A stretch of 64,000 nucleotides of DNA from Anaerolineales bacterium HSG25 (GCA_030377865.1 JAUCGA010000015.1:1-64000), one strand, 5' to 3'; positions 1 through 8,796 are shown, numbered from the stretch's first letter. Program-made: numbers and translations. Notes: a model not told the origin generated them from the letters alone.

Positions 1-1202
1 TCATTTTCATAGTAGTCATTAATTGACCACCATTCCAACATTCGTTTATAAGCCGCGACAAGAAAGACCCCTGAACCGCAACTTGGGTCAAGCACTTTGA
101 ATTTGTTTTTAGGAAAATATATTTCTGCTTTATTTAAAGGCATCACCTCGTCAATTAAAAAATTGACTAAAAACGGAGGAGTGTACACAACTCCTCTTTC
201 CTCTCTTGACAAAAAACGTTCATAAATCGCACTGATAAGTTCTACTGGTAAATAGTTAAAACTATATTGTCCCCAAAGAAAATATTGACCTGTGGAGAGG
301 TCAAGAGTGGCCCTTAGAAATTGAGCAACTAAAAGAAATTCCGTTCCTGCAATTTTTCCCCTCTCTTCATCGGAAAAACTATCAAAAATATTTCCGTTAT
401 TATCAGGTCTAAATTCCGACCCAAGTGCATTTAGAATCGATAAACACTTTCCGGCTTCTAAAGCCATTGCAAAATCTTTTATCAAATGTTTTTTATAAAT
501 CTCTTTTAGAGTATGGGTTCCATGATCGTCTTTAATTTCCTCTAAAAACTTTATAAGAATAGAAACAATCAGCAATTTATCAATCGTTTCGGGGGAAAAA
601 TGCTTTTGGTTATCATGTAAGTGTTTGCGGACAATCATTAAGTATTCTAGTAGTTGGTGGAATGGAGTGTTTTCTTCTTTTAACTGATTATTGTAAAAAT
701 TGTCATCTTTTTGAGGATGATAAAAATCTTCCTGTTCCCAGAATGTTCCTTTACCAAATACGATTGCTGAAAATCGCTGGTCATTGAATTGCTCTATAGC
801 CTCGCTAACTAAGCGTAAATTTTGCACATCAAGCTTGTTGTCTTGTATCTCAGCAGGTTTACGCGCATTGATAATATCTATTCTTGTATTAGAGACAATA
901 AAATAGAGTTCGATTTCACCAGCACTCCAAATTTTGGCATGCAACTCTTTATGTGCTTTGCTATTAAAAAAACTGTTTTCTTTCTCGTAGATATACAAGA
1001 CAGGTTTAGAATTTATTACCTTGTTTTGCTCGTGTTTTCTGCGAAATAATATTGCAGTAGGCTTAAATTTTTCATCCCTGCTTTTTTCTTGAATATAGTA
1101 ACGCTCACTAATATGCCTAGCCTCATTGAGCCTATTACAAAAAAGCAGTCCATTTTCAGAGGTGAGTTGTATTTTTTCCAGCGTATTTTCTAAAACATTC
1201 AT
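1..1202 (-). CDS. N-6 DNA methyltransferase, type IIG restriction-modification-like (N-terminal part, cut by window edge)
   Basis: Reading from 1202 towards 1 gives about 400 residues with no stop, so the gene continues beyond the window. The first 300 residues are a helical/specificity-like region. A YTPPFLVNF segment follows, then the SAM-binding motif DPSCGSGVFLVAAYKR near residue 375, which is motif I of adenine-N6 DNA methylases of the Eco57I / type I HsdM class. The catalytic NPPY motif must lie outside the window. The start ATG follows AGGAGG at good spacing. A long N-terminal domain before motif I fits type IIG enzymes or BREX PglX-like methylases. Which one cannot be decided from this part. 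It sits next to a toxin/nuclease cassette, which suggests an accessory defence region. Confidence 0.85.
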   Translation of the reverse strand, partial: MNVLENTLEKIQLTSENGLLFCNRLNEARHISERYYIQEKSRDEKFKPTAILFRRKHEQNKVINSKPVLYIYEKENSFFNSKAHKELHAKIWSAGEIELYFIVSNTRIDIINARKPAEIQDNKLDVQNLRLVSEAIEQFNDQRFSAIVFGKGTFWEQEDFYHPQKDDNFYNNQLKEENTPFHQLLEYLMIVRKHLHDNQKHFSPETIDKLLIVSILIKFLEEIKDDHGTHTLKEIYKKHLIKDFAMALEAGKCLSILNALGSEFRPDNNGNIFDSFSDEERGKIAGTEFLLVAQFLRATLDLSTGQYFLWGQYSFNYLPVELISAIYERFLSREERGVVYTPPFLVNFLIDEVMPLNKAEIYFPKNKFKVLDPSCGSGVFLVAAYKRMLEWWSINDYYEN

Positions 1203-1390
1203 AATACAAAAACCTCCTAACTTCATTCGGAAAGTTCAGGTTCTGTAACCTAAAATTTCCTCAACTAATAGATAACATCTAAATAACAAATTATGTGCAC
1301 AATACATACAAAATCAAACATGTAATTATCAATACTCAATGATATTTGTCAAATTTTGTTCATGTCTATGGAATATGAAAGCTCCAAACA

Positions 1391-1425
1391 AAAAGGCCAC
1401 CCGCTCAGGAATTGGGGTGGCCTTT
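1391..1425 (-). terminator. Rho-independent terminator, possibly bidirectional
   Basis: An 11-bp stem (AAAGGCCACCC with GGGTGGCCTTT) is followed by T5 on the minus strand. It lies downstream of the PIN toxin gene. A close copy, including about 20 bp of 3' flank, is at 3207-3246. Confidence 0.65.
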
Positions 1426-1518
1426 GAACAGCAGATCGAATGTTTTGTGGCCTCGTTTTTGTCGATTACGACAGCCCATGAACTTTTCTGTCGCTTCAAT
1501 CTTTAGAGGCTAGTCTCA

Positions 1519-1640
1519 GTACCCGACATGCTGATTAAATAAAATTCTTTTCGACAGAATTAACAGGATTTTTTGCCTTTAATCTTGTTAATTCTGTTAA
1601 TCCGTCAGATATTTCTTTGTGTTTAGTTGAGACTAAAAAA
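1519..1640. repeat. Family A repeat copy (A1), uninterrupted variant
   Basis: Contains the family A core of alternating GACAGRATTAACAGGATT and AATCYTGTTAATTCTG hairpin arms. It matches the two halves around the D element at 35585-35716, so it serves as an empty-site reference. The rest of the 1203-1708 gap holds the hairpin at 1391 and no recognisable gene. Confidence 0.6.
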
Positions 1641-1708
1641 CTTGTCGGGTAACAAGGAGGCTAGTTCCCACAAATCTACACCTCGCAGGCGTTGGAAGCT
1701 TATACAAT

Positions 1709-2113
1709 TTACAAATCAAACGCCTCACAAAACTCTTGCGGCGACATCACCTCAAAATGATGTCCGGCGGATAAACCTCGCAGAAAATCTCGGTTATCAG
1801 ACACGATTTTATCAACCCTTTGCCATTCAGCAAAACCACCAATGATGGCATCGCCCTTTTTTAAGCCCTTTGATTTTAACAGGCTGACGTACATATCAGG
1901 TACAGTATCGTAATTTAATTGGACATTTGACTGATTAACGAACATATAGAACTGCTTAATATCCTGCTCGCTCAGATTATAGGTCAGTTCTACTCGCACT
2001 TGATTAGGAACAACAATATCAAATTCGGACAAATTTAGGATGATTTTCCGACAGTAGCGATCTGTATTCAAGAGACCAAATATCCAAACGTTGGTGTCCA
2101 AACTAATCCGCAT
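1709..2113 (-). CDS. PIN-domain ribonuclease toxin (VapC-like)
   Basis: A 134-residue protein starting MRISLDTNVW, the typical first strand of a PIN domain with its first acidic metal ligand. Further acidic positions lie in QVRVEL (around residue 39), KKGDAIIGGFAEW (around 86) and VSDNRDF (around 105), matching the four-acid PIN pattern. PIN proteins are Mg-dependent RNases, usually toxins neutralised by a partner made from the gene in front. Here the gene in front is the antitoxin-like gene, whose end this gene overlaps. In-frame ATGs also exist at 2125 and 2119; 2113 was chosen because it gives the usual PIN N-terminus. Target RNA is unknown. Confidence 0.8.
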   Translation of the reverse strand: MRISLDTNVWIFGLLNTDRYCRKIILNLSEFDIVVPNQVRVELTYNLSEQDIKQFYMFVNQSNVQLNYDTVPDMYVSLLKSKGLKKGDAIIGGFAEWQRVDKIVSDNRDFLRGLSAGHHFEVMSPQEFCEAFDL

Positions 2114-2453
2114 AGACATCCCCATAGAGTTCTTCGTATACCATCTCGCGAGTTTTACGTAACTGTTTTAATACCTCTTCTTTACTCATCGTGGCAAAAG
2201 GGTGTCTCTGACTCAGATCATCCATCCACCGCGTCATCTCTTCACTCGATAACTCATCATTTGTGTTTGTAGGCGTAGTTTGATTATCGTCCACCCGCTC
2301 AGATGTTGCTGTGTTTTCCGGTGATTGTTGAAACGGCATAACAATCTGCTCAAGCGGATTTTTCAGTGCTTGAATAATCCGATACAACACCTCAAAATAC
2401 TGCTCCGGAAGCTTATCGATTTCTGCTTTAAGACGTTCTCTAGTAATGATCAT
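2103..2453 (-). CDS. Antitoxin-like protein paired with PIN toxin
   Basis: A 116-residue charged, mostly helical protein with a Thr/Asn/Ser-rich middle (around residues 50-70) and a C-terminal acidic tail (YEELYGDVYAD). I recognise no DNA-binding motif with certainty; the call rests on position. It directly precedes and overlaps the PIN gene, as antitoxins do. The start MIITRERL was preferred over an ATG seven codons upstream because GGAGGT stands just before it, inside the longer reading. The toxin-binding part would be the C-terminal half if it behaves like VapB-type antitoxins. Confidence 0.6.
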   Translation of the reverse strand: MIITRERLKAEIDKLPEQYFEVLYRIIQALKNPLEQIVMPFQQSPENTATSERVDDNQTTPTNTNDELSSEEMTRWMDDLSQRHPFATMSKEEVLKQLRKTREMVYEELYGDVYAD

Positions 2454-2489
2454 GGTTATACCTCCAAATATCATCTCAAAAAACCAGAA

Positions 2490-3131
2490 CTACTCCTGTT
2501 CAGTCAACATAATCACATACTCTTTCAACACTTTCAAAATACGGAAGATATCGAACACACTGTCCCCACTGGCAGAGTAGGCGATACTAATCCCATACTC
2601 TCGCCCTTGCAACAGCATAAAGCGCCATATATCGCCGACCACATAACAGCCATAAATCGGGTGTTGATGTTGGTTCAGTTCTTGGGCCACCAACATGGCG
2701 GCTAAAGCCTGTCCGGCTGGATCACCTTTGGGGTCAAGGTGGCGTTTATATTCCTGCATGCAAAAATATGGTTTTTCCGGCTCTCGAAACCCAGAAGCGA
2801 TCATGCCATCAGGGTTGCCGGATAATTCTATATCATCAACAACACCGCTAAATTCACGTTGGGCAAAATAGTTAAATCGCTTGCTCGAAAAATTAACAAG
2901 GGTAAAAACTGGGCCAATAAAATGTTGAATCAACTCCGTCTCATTCCAGTTGTGAACGTTATGGTTCAAAACAGCTTGGAAAAAACGCAAATTTTGACGC
3001 TCCCACTCCGAAATATCACTGTCATGATTCAACCATGTATCAAGCGGTGCTAAATCATCAACCTGATTTAAGCCAAATGCTTTGTCGAGTTTTATTAACC
3101 GACACTCATTAAATTTCATCTCTTTACTCAT
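2490..3131 (-). CDS. Predicted PD-(D/E)XK nuclease-like protein
   Basis: 213 residues. The pattern fits the PD-(D/E)XK fold: an early helix with glutamate (NETELIQHF, around 68), then GNPDGMI (around 105), then CMQEYKR (around 125), followed by a helix with GQALAAML. The spacing D-x19-E-x-K is plausible. Such folds occur in restriction and DNA-repair nucleases; actual nuclease activity is inferred. It lies 36 bp upstream of the antitoxin gene in the same direction, so all three may be co-transcribed. The start is the ATG at 3131 (AGAGGTGAGT before it); a GTG lies two codons upstream. Confidence 0.5.
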   Translation of the reverse strand: MSKEMKFNECRLIKLDKAFGLNQVDDLAPLDTWLNHDSDISEWERQNLRFFQAVLNHNVHNWNETELIQHFIGPVFTLVNFSSKRFNYFAQREFSGVVDDIELSGNPDGMIASGFREPEKPYFCMQEYKRHLDPKGDPAGQALAAMLVAQELNQHQHPIYGCYVVGDIWRFMLLQGREYGISIAYSASGDSVFDIFRILKVLKEYVIMLTEQE

Positions 3132-3206
3132 ACTCACCTCTCAACAATTGCCGTATACTCAGCATATCATTTTAACAAAGCCATTATACCATGCCGATAC
3201 CTCAAA

Positions 3207-3246
3207 CCAAAAGACCACCCGTTCAGGAATTGGGGTGGCCTTTTGG
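3207..3246 (-). terminator. Terminator hairpin, copy of the one at 1391
   Basis: Stem CCAAAAGACCACCCC paired with GGGGTGGCCTTTTGG. It separates the cassette 1709-3131 from the genes to its right. The sequence shared with 1391-1440 extends past the stem into ACAGCAGAT. Confidence 0.6.
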
Positions 3247-3320
3247 ACAGCAGATAAAATGTTTTTTGGTCGTATCAATTAAGCGCTGGATATGGTTGAG
3301 AGTCGTGTTTGCCATGCCTT

Positions 3321-3463
3321 TAAGTAACTTTCATTTCTAAGTTGTCACTTTTATCAACATGTCATTCCCGCATGTTTTGGGCGGGAATCTATGTGTTGTC
3401 AGTGGATTCCCGCTAAAAACGTGCGGGAATGACAATTTACAAGTTAGTTCTGAAAACTACTTA
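3321..3463. repeat. Family B element (B1) with a family C core
   Basis: The ends TAAGTAACTTTCA and TGAAAACTACTTA form an imperfect inverted repeat. The inside (3358-3434) is a C module: TGTCATTCCCGC...GCGGGAATGACA. Other B copies carry a different core. Confidence 0.75.
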
Positions 3464-3498
3464 ATTCTATGATTTGGGCAAACTTATTCGCAACTAAA

Positions 3499-3533
3499 AC
3501 AGGTGGTATAGCGTTGTGCTATATCGCCTGTTT
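3499..3533 (-). terminator. Hairpin downstream of the zinc-ribbon gene
   Basis: An AACAGGNGRTATAGC stem with a 5-nt loop, followed by TTTTAGTT on the minus strand. Likely terminator for the gene ending at 3572. Confidence 0.5.
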
Positions 3534-3571
3534 ACGGTTTGTTTTAGAATGGAGATAATACCATCCCTTCG

Positions 3572-4258
3572 TTATTTCTTGGGTTTAGGTAGTTTTCCGA
3601 TGGTGTATGCGGCCACTACCGCGGCCTCATGCGGTAAACCACCGATAAAATAGGTCGCGAACTCTTCTTTTTTGAGTTGAACAGCAATCCCATTACGAAA
3701 AGCTCGCACCACAGATATTTTTCGGCCTAGTCGGATAAAGGTGAACTTGTTACTCGGCATGACTAAGCGGTTGGAGGTACAGAACAGATTGCCCTCATCT
3801 TTCCATGTGAGGTCTTTGGCTGGAATCTCAGCCGTGGGTTGATAGCCATGTTCGCCGGTGAGGGCTGGCCCATGCGCTCGGCGAATACCTCGTACCTCAA
3901 CAAAACACTCTTCGCGTAATTGCTCAAGGATGATTCCGGCCAACACTGTGGTCACTGGACGTAAAACAGATTGGTCGCCAGCGGCCAACTGAGTCAACTG
4001 ATCATCACTGTATATGTTATTGAGGGTGATTTTTAGTACTTCGGGAGTAAACGATTGACCCTGTACGGCCTGTTTGGTTACATCGAAACTGCCCGTTCCT
4101 AATTTGATCACCTCATATTTTCCTGCATTTAAGACCATAAATCGTTTGCTTTCTTTCAAGGTCAGTTCACAATTGGCGCATTGATACAGAGAGCCTTGCA
4201 GTCGTACAACTCCTTGCCGACAACTAGGGCAGGTATCATATAATATTTCTTCTGTCAA
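3572..4258 (-). CDS. Conserved protein with N-terminal zinc ribbon, function unknown
   Basis: 228 residues. Near the N-terminus CPSCRQG and CANCEL form a CxxC-x(15)-CxxC zinc ribbon. The remaining beta-rich part contains a segment with RLVMPSNKFTFIRLGRKISVV, a phage-tail/cell-wall style beta domain I cannot name. The start is a TTG with AAAGGAG 8 nt upstream. The upstream ATG at 4288 lies inside a family F repeat end and is therefore unlikely. It is monocistronic, with a hairpin behind it. Confidence 0.6.
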   Translation of the reverse strand: MTEEILYDTCPSCRQGVVRLQGSLYQCANCELTLKESKRFMVLNAGKYEVIKLGTGSFDVTKQAVQGQSFTPEVLKITLNNIYSDDQLTQLAAGDQSVLRPVTTVLAGIILEQLREECFVEVRGIRRAHGPALTGEHGYQPTAEIPAKDLTWKDEGNLFCTSNRLVMPSNKFTFIRLGRKISVVRAFRNGIAVQLKKEEFATYFIGGLPHEAAVVAAYTIGKLPKPKK

Positions 4259-4275
4259 GATAAAAACTCCTTTGG

Positions 4276-4378
4276 TAGGAATGAGCATTAATTAACTTGT
4301 GCAGTTCGTCATGAGAGTGGTTCAATCTTTAAGATTGAACCACTCTGGAGCGCGCAACTTATTTAGACCTCATCCCTA
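4276..4378. repeat. Family F element (F1), intact
   Basis: TA-bounded ends TAGGAATGAG and CATCCCTA enclose a 14-bp-stem hairpin (GAGTGGTTCAATCTT...AAGATTGAACCACTC). It lies directly upstream of the AAAGGAG of the zinc-ribbon gene. Confidence 0.75.
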
Positions 4379-4387
4379 AAATAATCA

Positions 4388-4545
4388 AGAGTTTGTCGTT
4401 TCATTCATAACCTGACATGTTGATAAAACCAAAAGCATTTTTCGACAGGATTAACAAGATTAACAGGATTTTTTTGCTTGTAATCCTGTCAATTCTGTTA
4501 ATCCTGTCAGATATTGTTTTAGTTATGTTGAAATGATAAACTTCT
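4388..4545. repeat. Family A element (A2), overlapping a gene end
   Basis: Ends AGAGTTTGTCGTTTCA and TGAAATGATAAACTTCT are inverted repeats. The flanks share AATAATC, compatible with a decayed 9-bp target duplication. The right end encodes the last codons of the small membrane protein. Confidence 0.7.
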
Positions 4546-4816
4546 GAATAATCCCTGAATTATACAGGGGAGTTTCCATCTCCGCAACCTCTTTTTCCTG
4601 CCAAAAAGATGGCTCTGGGGTGGGGGTGGGAGATTGGTGGTATAACCACGTCGATACGACCGGACTCAGAAATGGAAGCAACATGGCTAAAATTAGCAAA
4701 AGTAAAATGAGTATGCCCAATGGTGATGGGCGATAGGGGAAACGTCGCTCATCAAAGAAACCCTCGTCATCATCATATTCATCATCATAAAAGTCGTCGA
4801 TTGTATCGATGTCCAT
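4523..4816 (-). CDS. Small single-pass membrane protein with acidic N-terminus
   Basis: 97 residues: a very acidic N-terminal 25 residues (DDFYDDEYDDDEGFFDE), one strong membrane segment at about 32-55 (LGILILLLLILAMLLPFL) and a short Pro/Thr-rich outer part (SPTPTPEP). The last residues, KFIIST, and the stop are encoded by the inverted-repeat end of family A element A2. The native C-terminus was therefore probably different. No family recognised. Confidence 0.55.
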   Translation of the reverse strand: MDIDTIDDFYDDEYDDDEGFFDERRFPYRPSPLGILILLLLILAMLLPFLSPVVSTWLYHQSPTPTPEPSFWQEKEVAEMETPLYNSGIIQKFIIST

Positions 4817-4834
4817 AAGTAATAACCTCGTTGC

Positions 4835-4971
4835 TACCTTGACAATGTTAGATTACAACATGTCACACTGAGAGAAGCGAAGTGTCTCCCATGATGCTAC
4901 TTTAGAGTGGATTCTTCGCAAACAGCACTCAGAATGACATGCAAGAAGGCTAATGTAACATTGTCAAGCTA
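4835..4971. repeat. Family N element (N1), TA-bounded, forming a stop codon
   Basis: Inverted ends TACCTTGACAATGTTA and TAACATTGTCAAGCTA. Inside is a TGTCACACTGAG...CTCAGAATGACA arm pair. On the minus strand its right end reads TAGCTTGACAATG, and that TAG is the stop of the kinase gene. Confidence 0.75.
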
Positions 4972-7614
4972 CTTTATATCACTAATAAATAGCCGCTCTA
5001 GCCGAGTTTCCTCCCCGGCTTGTACCATCAACCGTTCATCAGAGCCAAAGGAGTAACCTTCTTCTTTTTTGGTTAGGATATACCATTTTTCGTTAGGTAC
5101 TTGCACTGCAACCCGATAATGACCAACAGGTAGGTCGGATACGGTAAAATAACCGTCAGCATCGGTTTGGGTTTTGTGGATAAACGGTTGCTCGGCACAG
5201 GGAGTCGGGCCGTCAAAACTTCTGGAAATGTACTGGACACATAGCTCAACCAAGGCCGAGGCAATCGGTGTATTTTCCTCGGCTCGTAAAACACGACCCG
5301 TTAGTGAGCCGGTCGGTTTTTCCTGTAAGGCCGGTAACTCTGGGCCTGTGCCGGAAACGACAAGAGCGTTAATCTCATTATCAACCATGTCGGCAGTGTG
5401 CATAAAATAGTTGTGCCACGTTTCACCGTCAAGCACCTGCAACCCCCAATCGGTGCCAATCCAAAGTCGACCACGCCCATCCGTGGCTAATGACTTAACT
5501 CGATTGGTCGAGAGGGGGCTATTATCAGGCGTATAGTTTGTCCAATTGTTGTCGGCAAAACGATATAATCCCTTGTTAAAAGTTCCTATCCAAACCGTTC
5601 CCTGATTATCAACGATGATATCTTCGGCGATAAACCATGTCGGCCCATGATAAATTTGCCATTCACCTTGTTGATAGGTCAACAGTTCTCTATTGGCGAC
5701 AATCCAAGGCTGACTATTTGGCCCGATGGCTAATCCCTTTACGAAATATTCTTCTGCAAAACCATTGTTATGGTCGTAAATTGTCCATGTTTGACCGTCA
5801 AATCGAGCCGCAGTGCGCGAACTTAAGGCCCATACATCACCGTTGGGAGCAATCTCAACCGTCTCCATGAGTTTTACGGAAGGATCGTTAGTTAGATTCT
5901 CCATTGAATAATTCGTCCATGTTTGTCCGTCAAAATAGGTAATTCCACCAAAATAGGCAAGCCAGATGCCGCCTTGCTCGTCACAGGCTATGGCATCAAG
6001 TCCGGCAGTGAGGTCGGGGTCATACTCTTGCCAGTTCTGACCATCAAAACTGGTAATGCCAGAACTGTGCATCATCAAAACTCTCCCATCAGAGCAAATG
6101 GCAAAGTTGCTGATTAAATCGCCATACAAGGCCGAGTTTGCTTTATTATAGCTCTGCCAGCCTTGCTGAGTGAGACAACTGACCCCAAATCCAAAGGAGC
6201 CGATACAGGCTAGGTCATCATTATTGACCGGCAGGTTGGGCTGATTCGGGGCACTTTCTTCGATTGGCGTTGCGGAGGGGCTTGCTGTTGGTGATGGGGT
6301 TTGAGTTAGGGTTGATGTTGGCGTTGGGGTGTCTAATTTGGGCAGGTTGCTCTCTTTTTGGGGCGTGACCACTTTATTCGATTCGGAGAATGTTTTCTGA
6401 TTAACTTCACCCTGTTTAAGGATTTTAGTCGGTGTATTAGATGGCGTTATGGTGGGCGTATCTGTTGGGGTAGACTGCTTAACCTGACCGTTTTGTGCGG
6501 CAACTAAAGTCGCGGTTGGTAAAACATCATAATCACCTCTCAACATACCCATTATCGTGAAAAACAGCATCATACAGCCCACCAGTGCAATGCCGCCGAG
6601 AATCAACATGGGGCCGATAAATCTATTGCGAGGCTTTGCTGTCGGACTCGTTGAGCCAACACCTGCTCCGCCACCTATCTTCTGTTTGGTCGCGGCCGAA
6701 CTAGAGGGAAACGAGGCCGAAAGAGGGCGTTGTTGCGGCAGTGCAGGAGCCGGATTAGGACTGGATGCCGATAACGGTTTTTGCAATGGGATATTGACGG
6801 GCGTAAGAGTTGGCGCTTGATTTTGTGATAATCCGCTAACCGCCTGTTGCCATGCTTGGCTCATTTCGGTCATAGAGGCGTACCGATTTTTGGGCGACCA
6901 AGCCAATGCAGTCAAAATAATCTGCTCCAGTTCAGGTGAAAGAGCGGGGTTGTATTGTGAGGGGAGTGCTACGGTTTGGCTGGTTACATCCAACAGTTGG
7001 CCGGTTGCCAGCCGATAAATCAAAGCTCCCCATGCATAAATATCACTCTGGATAGTAGCCGATTGCCCGGCCTGTTGTTCGGGTGAGATCATGCTGGCTT
7101 GCTGACTTGCGCTGGTCAACAGGTTGGCGAGGGCAAAATCGGCCAGTAGATACTGGGGCGAATCGGCCATGCTTTGCCCTTGGATCACAAAAATATTGCG
7201 TGGCTGAATGTCGCCGTGAATTAAGCCTAACGAATGAACATGGCTCAAGGCAGGAGCAAGTTGAGCTATCAACAGGTTGAGTTGTTCGACCGTCCACGGT
7301 TGTTGAGTGAGCGTTACGGCCAGTGTTGGTTCGGCTTGCCACGGCATAACCAGATACGTATATCCTGCATCCTGTCCGAAATCGAGCAAGGATAGAACAT
7401 GGGGCTGGTTAACTGTGGTCAGCACCTTTAGTTCTTGATGTAGGTCAGTGCCAAAACCAAGCTGTTTTTCAAATTGGGGCGAGAACCATTTCAAGGCTAC
7501 ATAACGCCGGTTGGGGCCGGGTTGATAGGCTTGATGAACCGTGGCTAAACGGCCTTGTCCAATCATCTCAGCGAGTTGATACGGGCCTAGCATCCGACCT
7601 GTAAGATTGAGCAT
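4969..7614 (-). CDS. Membrane Ser/Thr protein kinase-like receptor with propeller sensor
   Basis: 881 residues. An N-terminal PknB-like kinase domain (about 10-270) has GQGRLATVH as glycine loop, VALK with Lys42, HGDIQPRN in place of HRDLKPEN, and ADFA in place of DFG. The catalytic and Mg-binding aspartates remain, but the catalytic-loop lysine is glutamine, so activity may be weak. A Pro/Ser linker, one membrane helix (about 335-360), a Thr-rich linker and beta-propeller repeats of the two-component-regulator type (GNxWxx.. FDGQTWTxY units, about 460-740) follow. A C-terminal carboxypeptidase-regulatory-like domain (about 765-870) ends it. The stop TAG coincides with repeat N1. Confidence 0.88.
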   Translation of the reverse strand: MLNLTGRMLGPYQLAEMIGQGRLATVHQAYQPGPNRRYVALKWFSPQFEKQLGFGTDLHQELKVLTTVNQPHVLSLLDFGQDAGYTYLVMPWQAEPTLAVTLTQQPWTVEQLNLLIAQLAPALSHVHSLGLIHGDIQPRNIFVIQGQSMADSPQYLLADFALANLLTSASQQASMISPEQQAGQSATIQSDIYAWGALIYRLATGQLLDVTSQTVALPSQYNPALSPELEQIILTALAWSPKNRYASMTEMSQAWQQAVSGLSQNQAPTLTPVNIPLQKPLSASSPNPAPALPQQRPLSASFPSSSAATKQKIGGGAGVGSTSPTAKPRNRFIGPMLILGGIALVGCMMLFFTIMGMLRGDYDVLPTATLVAAQNGQVKQSTPTDTPTITPSNTPTKILKQGEVNQKTFSESNKVVTPQKESNLPKLDTPTPTSTLTQTPSPTASPSATPIEESAPNQPNLPVNNDDLACIGSFGFGVSCLTQQGWQSYNKANSALYGDLISNFAICSDGRVLMMHSSGITSFDGQNWQEYDPDLTAGLDAIACDEQGGIWLAYFGGITYFDGQTWTNYSMENLTNDPSVKLMETVEIAPNGDVWALSSRTAARFDGQTWTIYDHNNGFAEEYFVKGLAIGPNSQPWIVANRELLTYQQGEWQIYHGPTWFIAEDIIVDNQGTVWIGTFNKGLYRFADNNWTNYTPDNSPLSTNRVKSLATDGRGRLWIGTDWGLQVLDGETWHNYFMHTADMVDNEINALVVSGTGPELPALQEKPTGSLTGRVLRAEENTPIASALVELCVQYISRSFDGPTPCAEQPFIHKTQTDADGYFTVSDLPVGHYRVAVQVPNEKWYILTKKEEGYSFGSDERLMVQAGEETRLERLFISDIK

Positions 7615-7661
7615 GGGGGTATCCTCTGCTTCATTAAAATAGCCTTGCTACCCGACACCAT

Positions 7662-7880
7662 TAAGTAACTTTCATTTCTAAGTTGTCACTTTTCACGGAG
7701 TGCAAGAATTCCATTCTTGCTGTCAAAATACAATTTTGACACTCCTGTTTTCCTGATCGTTGCGATTATGTAATCGCAACGGGTATTTGGCGGGCATATC
7801 CTCCTTCAAGGAGGCTTCGCGCTACCCGCCTATTATGGGTACACTTCTGTTTTTTACAAGTTAGTTCTGAAAACTACTTA
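7662..7880. repeat. Family B element (B2) with J and inverted-hairpin core
   Basis: The same TAAGTAACTTTCA / AAAACTACTTA ends as B1. The inside holds a GGAGTGCAAGAATTCC...GACACTCC hairpin and a J module (GCGATTATGTAATCGC, then GGCGGGCAT...CCCGCC). It fills the gap between the kinase and folE genes. Confidence 0.75.
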
Positions 7881-7913
7881 ATATGTCGGATAACAATGTT
7901 TTTTGGTACATCC

Positions 7914-8546
7914 TTAATCATCAAAAGAACGTCGGCCAATATGAGTCATAAACTCGGCTCGTGTTTTGGGGTCACTTTTGAAGTTACCAGAAACCGCACT
8001 GGTGATCATTTTGGCGTTTGCCTTTTTTATACCTCGCATCATGCTACACATGTGAGTTCCCTCAATAACGACTGCCACACCATAAGGGTCTAGTAATTTT
8101 TCGATGAAATCCACAATCTGTTGAGTCATGCGCTCTTGCACTTGTAATCGACGAGCGAACATCTCTACAATACGGGGGATTTTGCTTAAACCTAGCACTC
8201 TACCCTGTGGAATATAGGCGACGTGTGCTCGACCAAAAAACGGAAGCATGTGGTGTTCGCATAGTGAATAGAAATCTATATCTCTCACAATTACCATTTC
8301 ACTATAATCAACATCAAACAGAGCATCGTTAATCAATTTTACTGGGTCTACATGGTAGCCTGCGGTTAGCTCATCATACATACGTGCTACTCGATTCGGG
8401 GTACGTTGTAAGCCCTCTCGGTTGGGGTCTTCACCAATACTGATTAAAATCTGTTGAACTGCCTGTTCTATTTCCTGTTTTGCTTGAAAATCTTTGTCAG
8501 TTGAGGTATCTCCGTTGAGTGACACCTCAGAAATTGCTTTATACAT
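7914..8546 (-). CDS. folE: GTP cyclohydrolase I
   Basis: 210 residues, about the family length. It converts GTP to 7,8-dihydroneopterin triphosphate, the first step of folate synthesis, in the cytoplasm. Visible signatures are [12 protein letters not shown], the zinc-site segment [10 protein letters not shown] (Cys and His ligands, about 113), [21 protein letters not shown] and [11 protein letters not shown] carrying the second Cys ligand. The first 25 residues are a variable extension. The start is preceded by AAGGAG. The folK-folB pair lies 230 bp upstream in the same direction, with repeat D1 between. Transcription may be shared, but the hairpins make that uncertain. Confidence 0.96.
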   Translation of the reverse strand: MYKAISEVSLNGDTSTDKDFQAKQEIEQAVQQILISIGEDPNREGLQRTPNRVARMYDELTAGYHVDPVKLINDALFDVDYSEMVIVRDIDFYSLCEHHMLPFFGRAHVAYIPQGRVLGLSKIPRIVEMFARRLQVQERMTQQIVDFIEKLLDPYGVAVVIEGTHMCSMMRGIKKANAKMITSAVSGNFKSDPKTRAEFMTHIGRRSFDD

Positions 8547-8588
8547 TACCTTGTCTCCTTAAATAAGACTTGTATGGCTAGTCTCTAA

Positions 8589-8796
8589 TAGAGTTGTTCG
8601 GGAATAAAGGAGTGCAAAAGCATCTTGCTTTTGCATGTTTACCTTTGGCAAAAGCAAGATGCCTTTGCATGTTTACTTCTGGCAAAAGCAAGATGCTTTT
8701 GCATGTTTACTTCTGGCAAAAGCAAGATGCTTTTGCACTCCGCAGACCTCGAATTTGAGTTTTTATGAGATGATTGGTTATTGCCGAACAGGTCTA
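8589..8796. repeat. Family D element (D1) with internally amplified hairpin unit
   Basis: TA-bounded inverted ends TAGAGTTGTTCGG and CCGAACAGGTCTA. A 34-bp unit (GCATGTTTACTTCTGGCAAA...) is repeated three times at 8633-8734, so the core is longer than in other D copies. Its right end encodes the end of folK. Confidence 0.8.

Noticed and set aside
4259-4288. ATG start for the zinc-ribbon gene
   Set aside because: That ATG is family F repeat sequence; AAAGGAG followed by TTG ten codons later fits better.
8633-8734. Three direct 34-bp units, CRISPR-like at first sight
   Set aside because: No spacers: the units follow each other directly and are self-complementary parts of repeat element D1; no cas genes are present.
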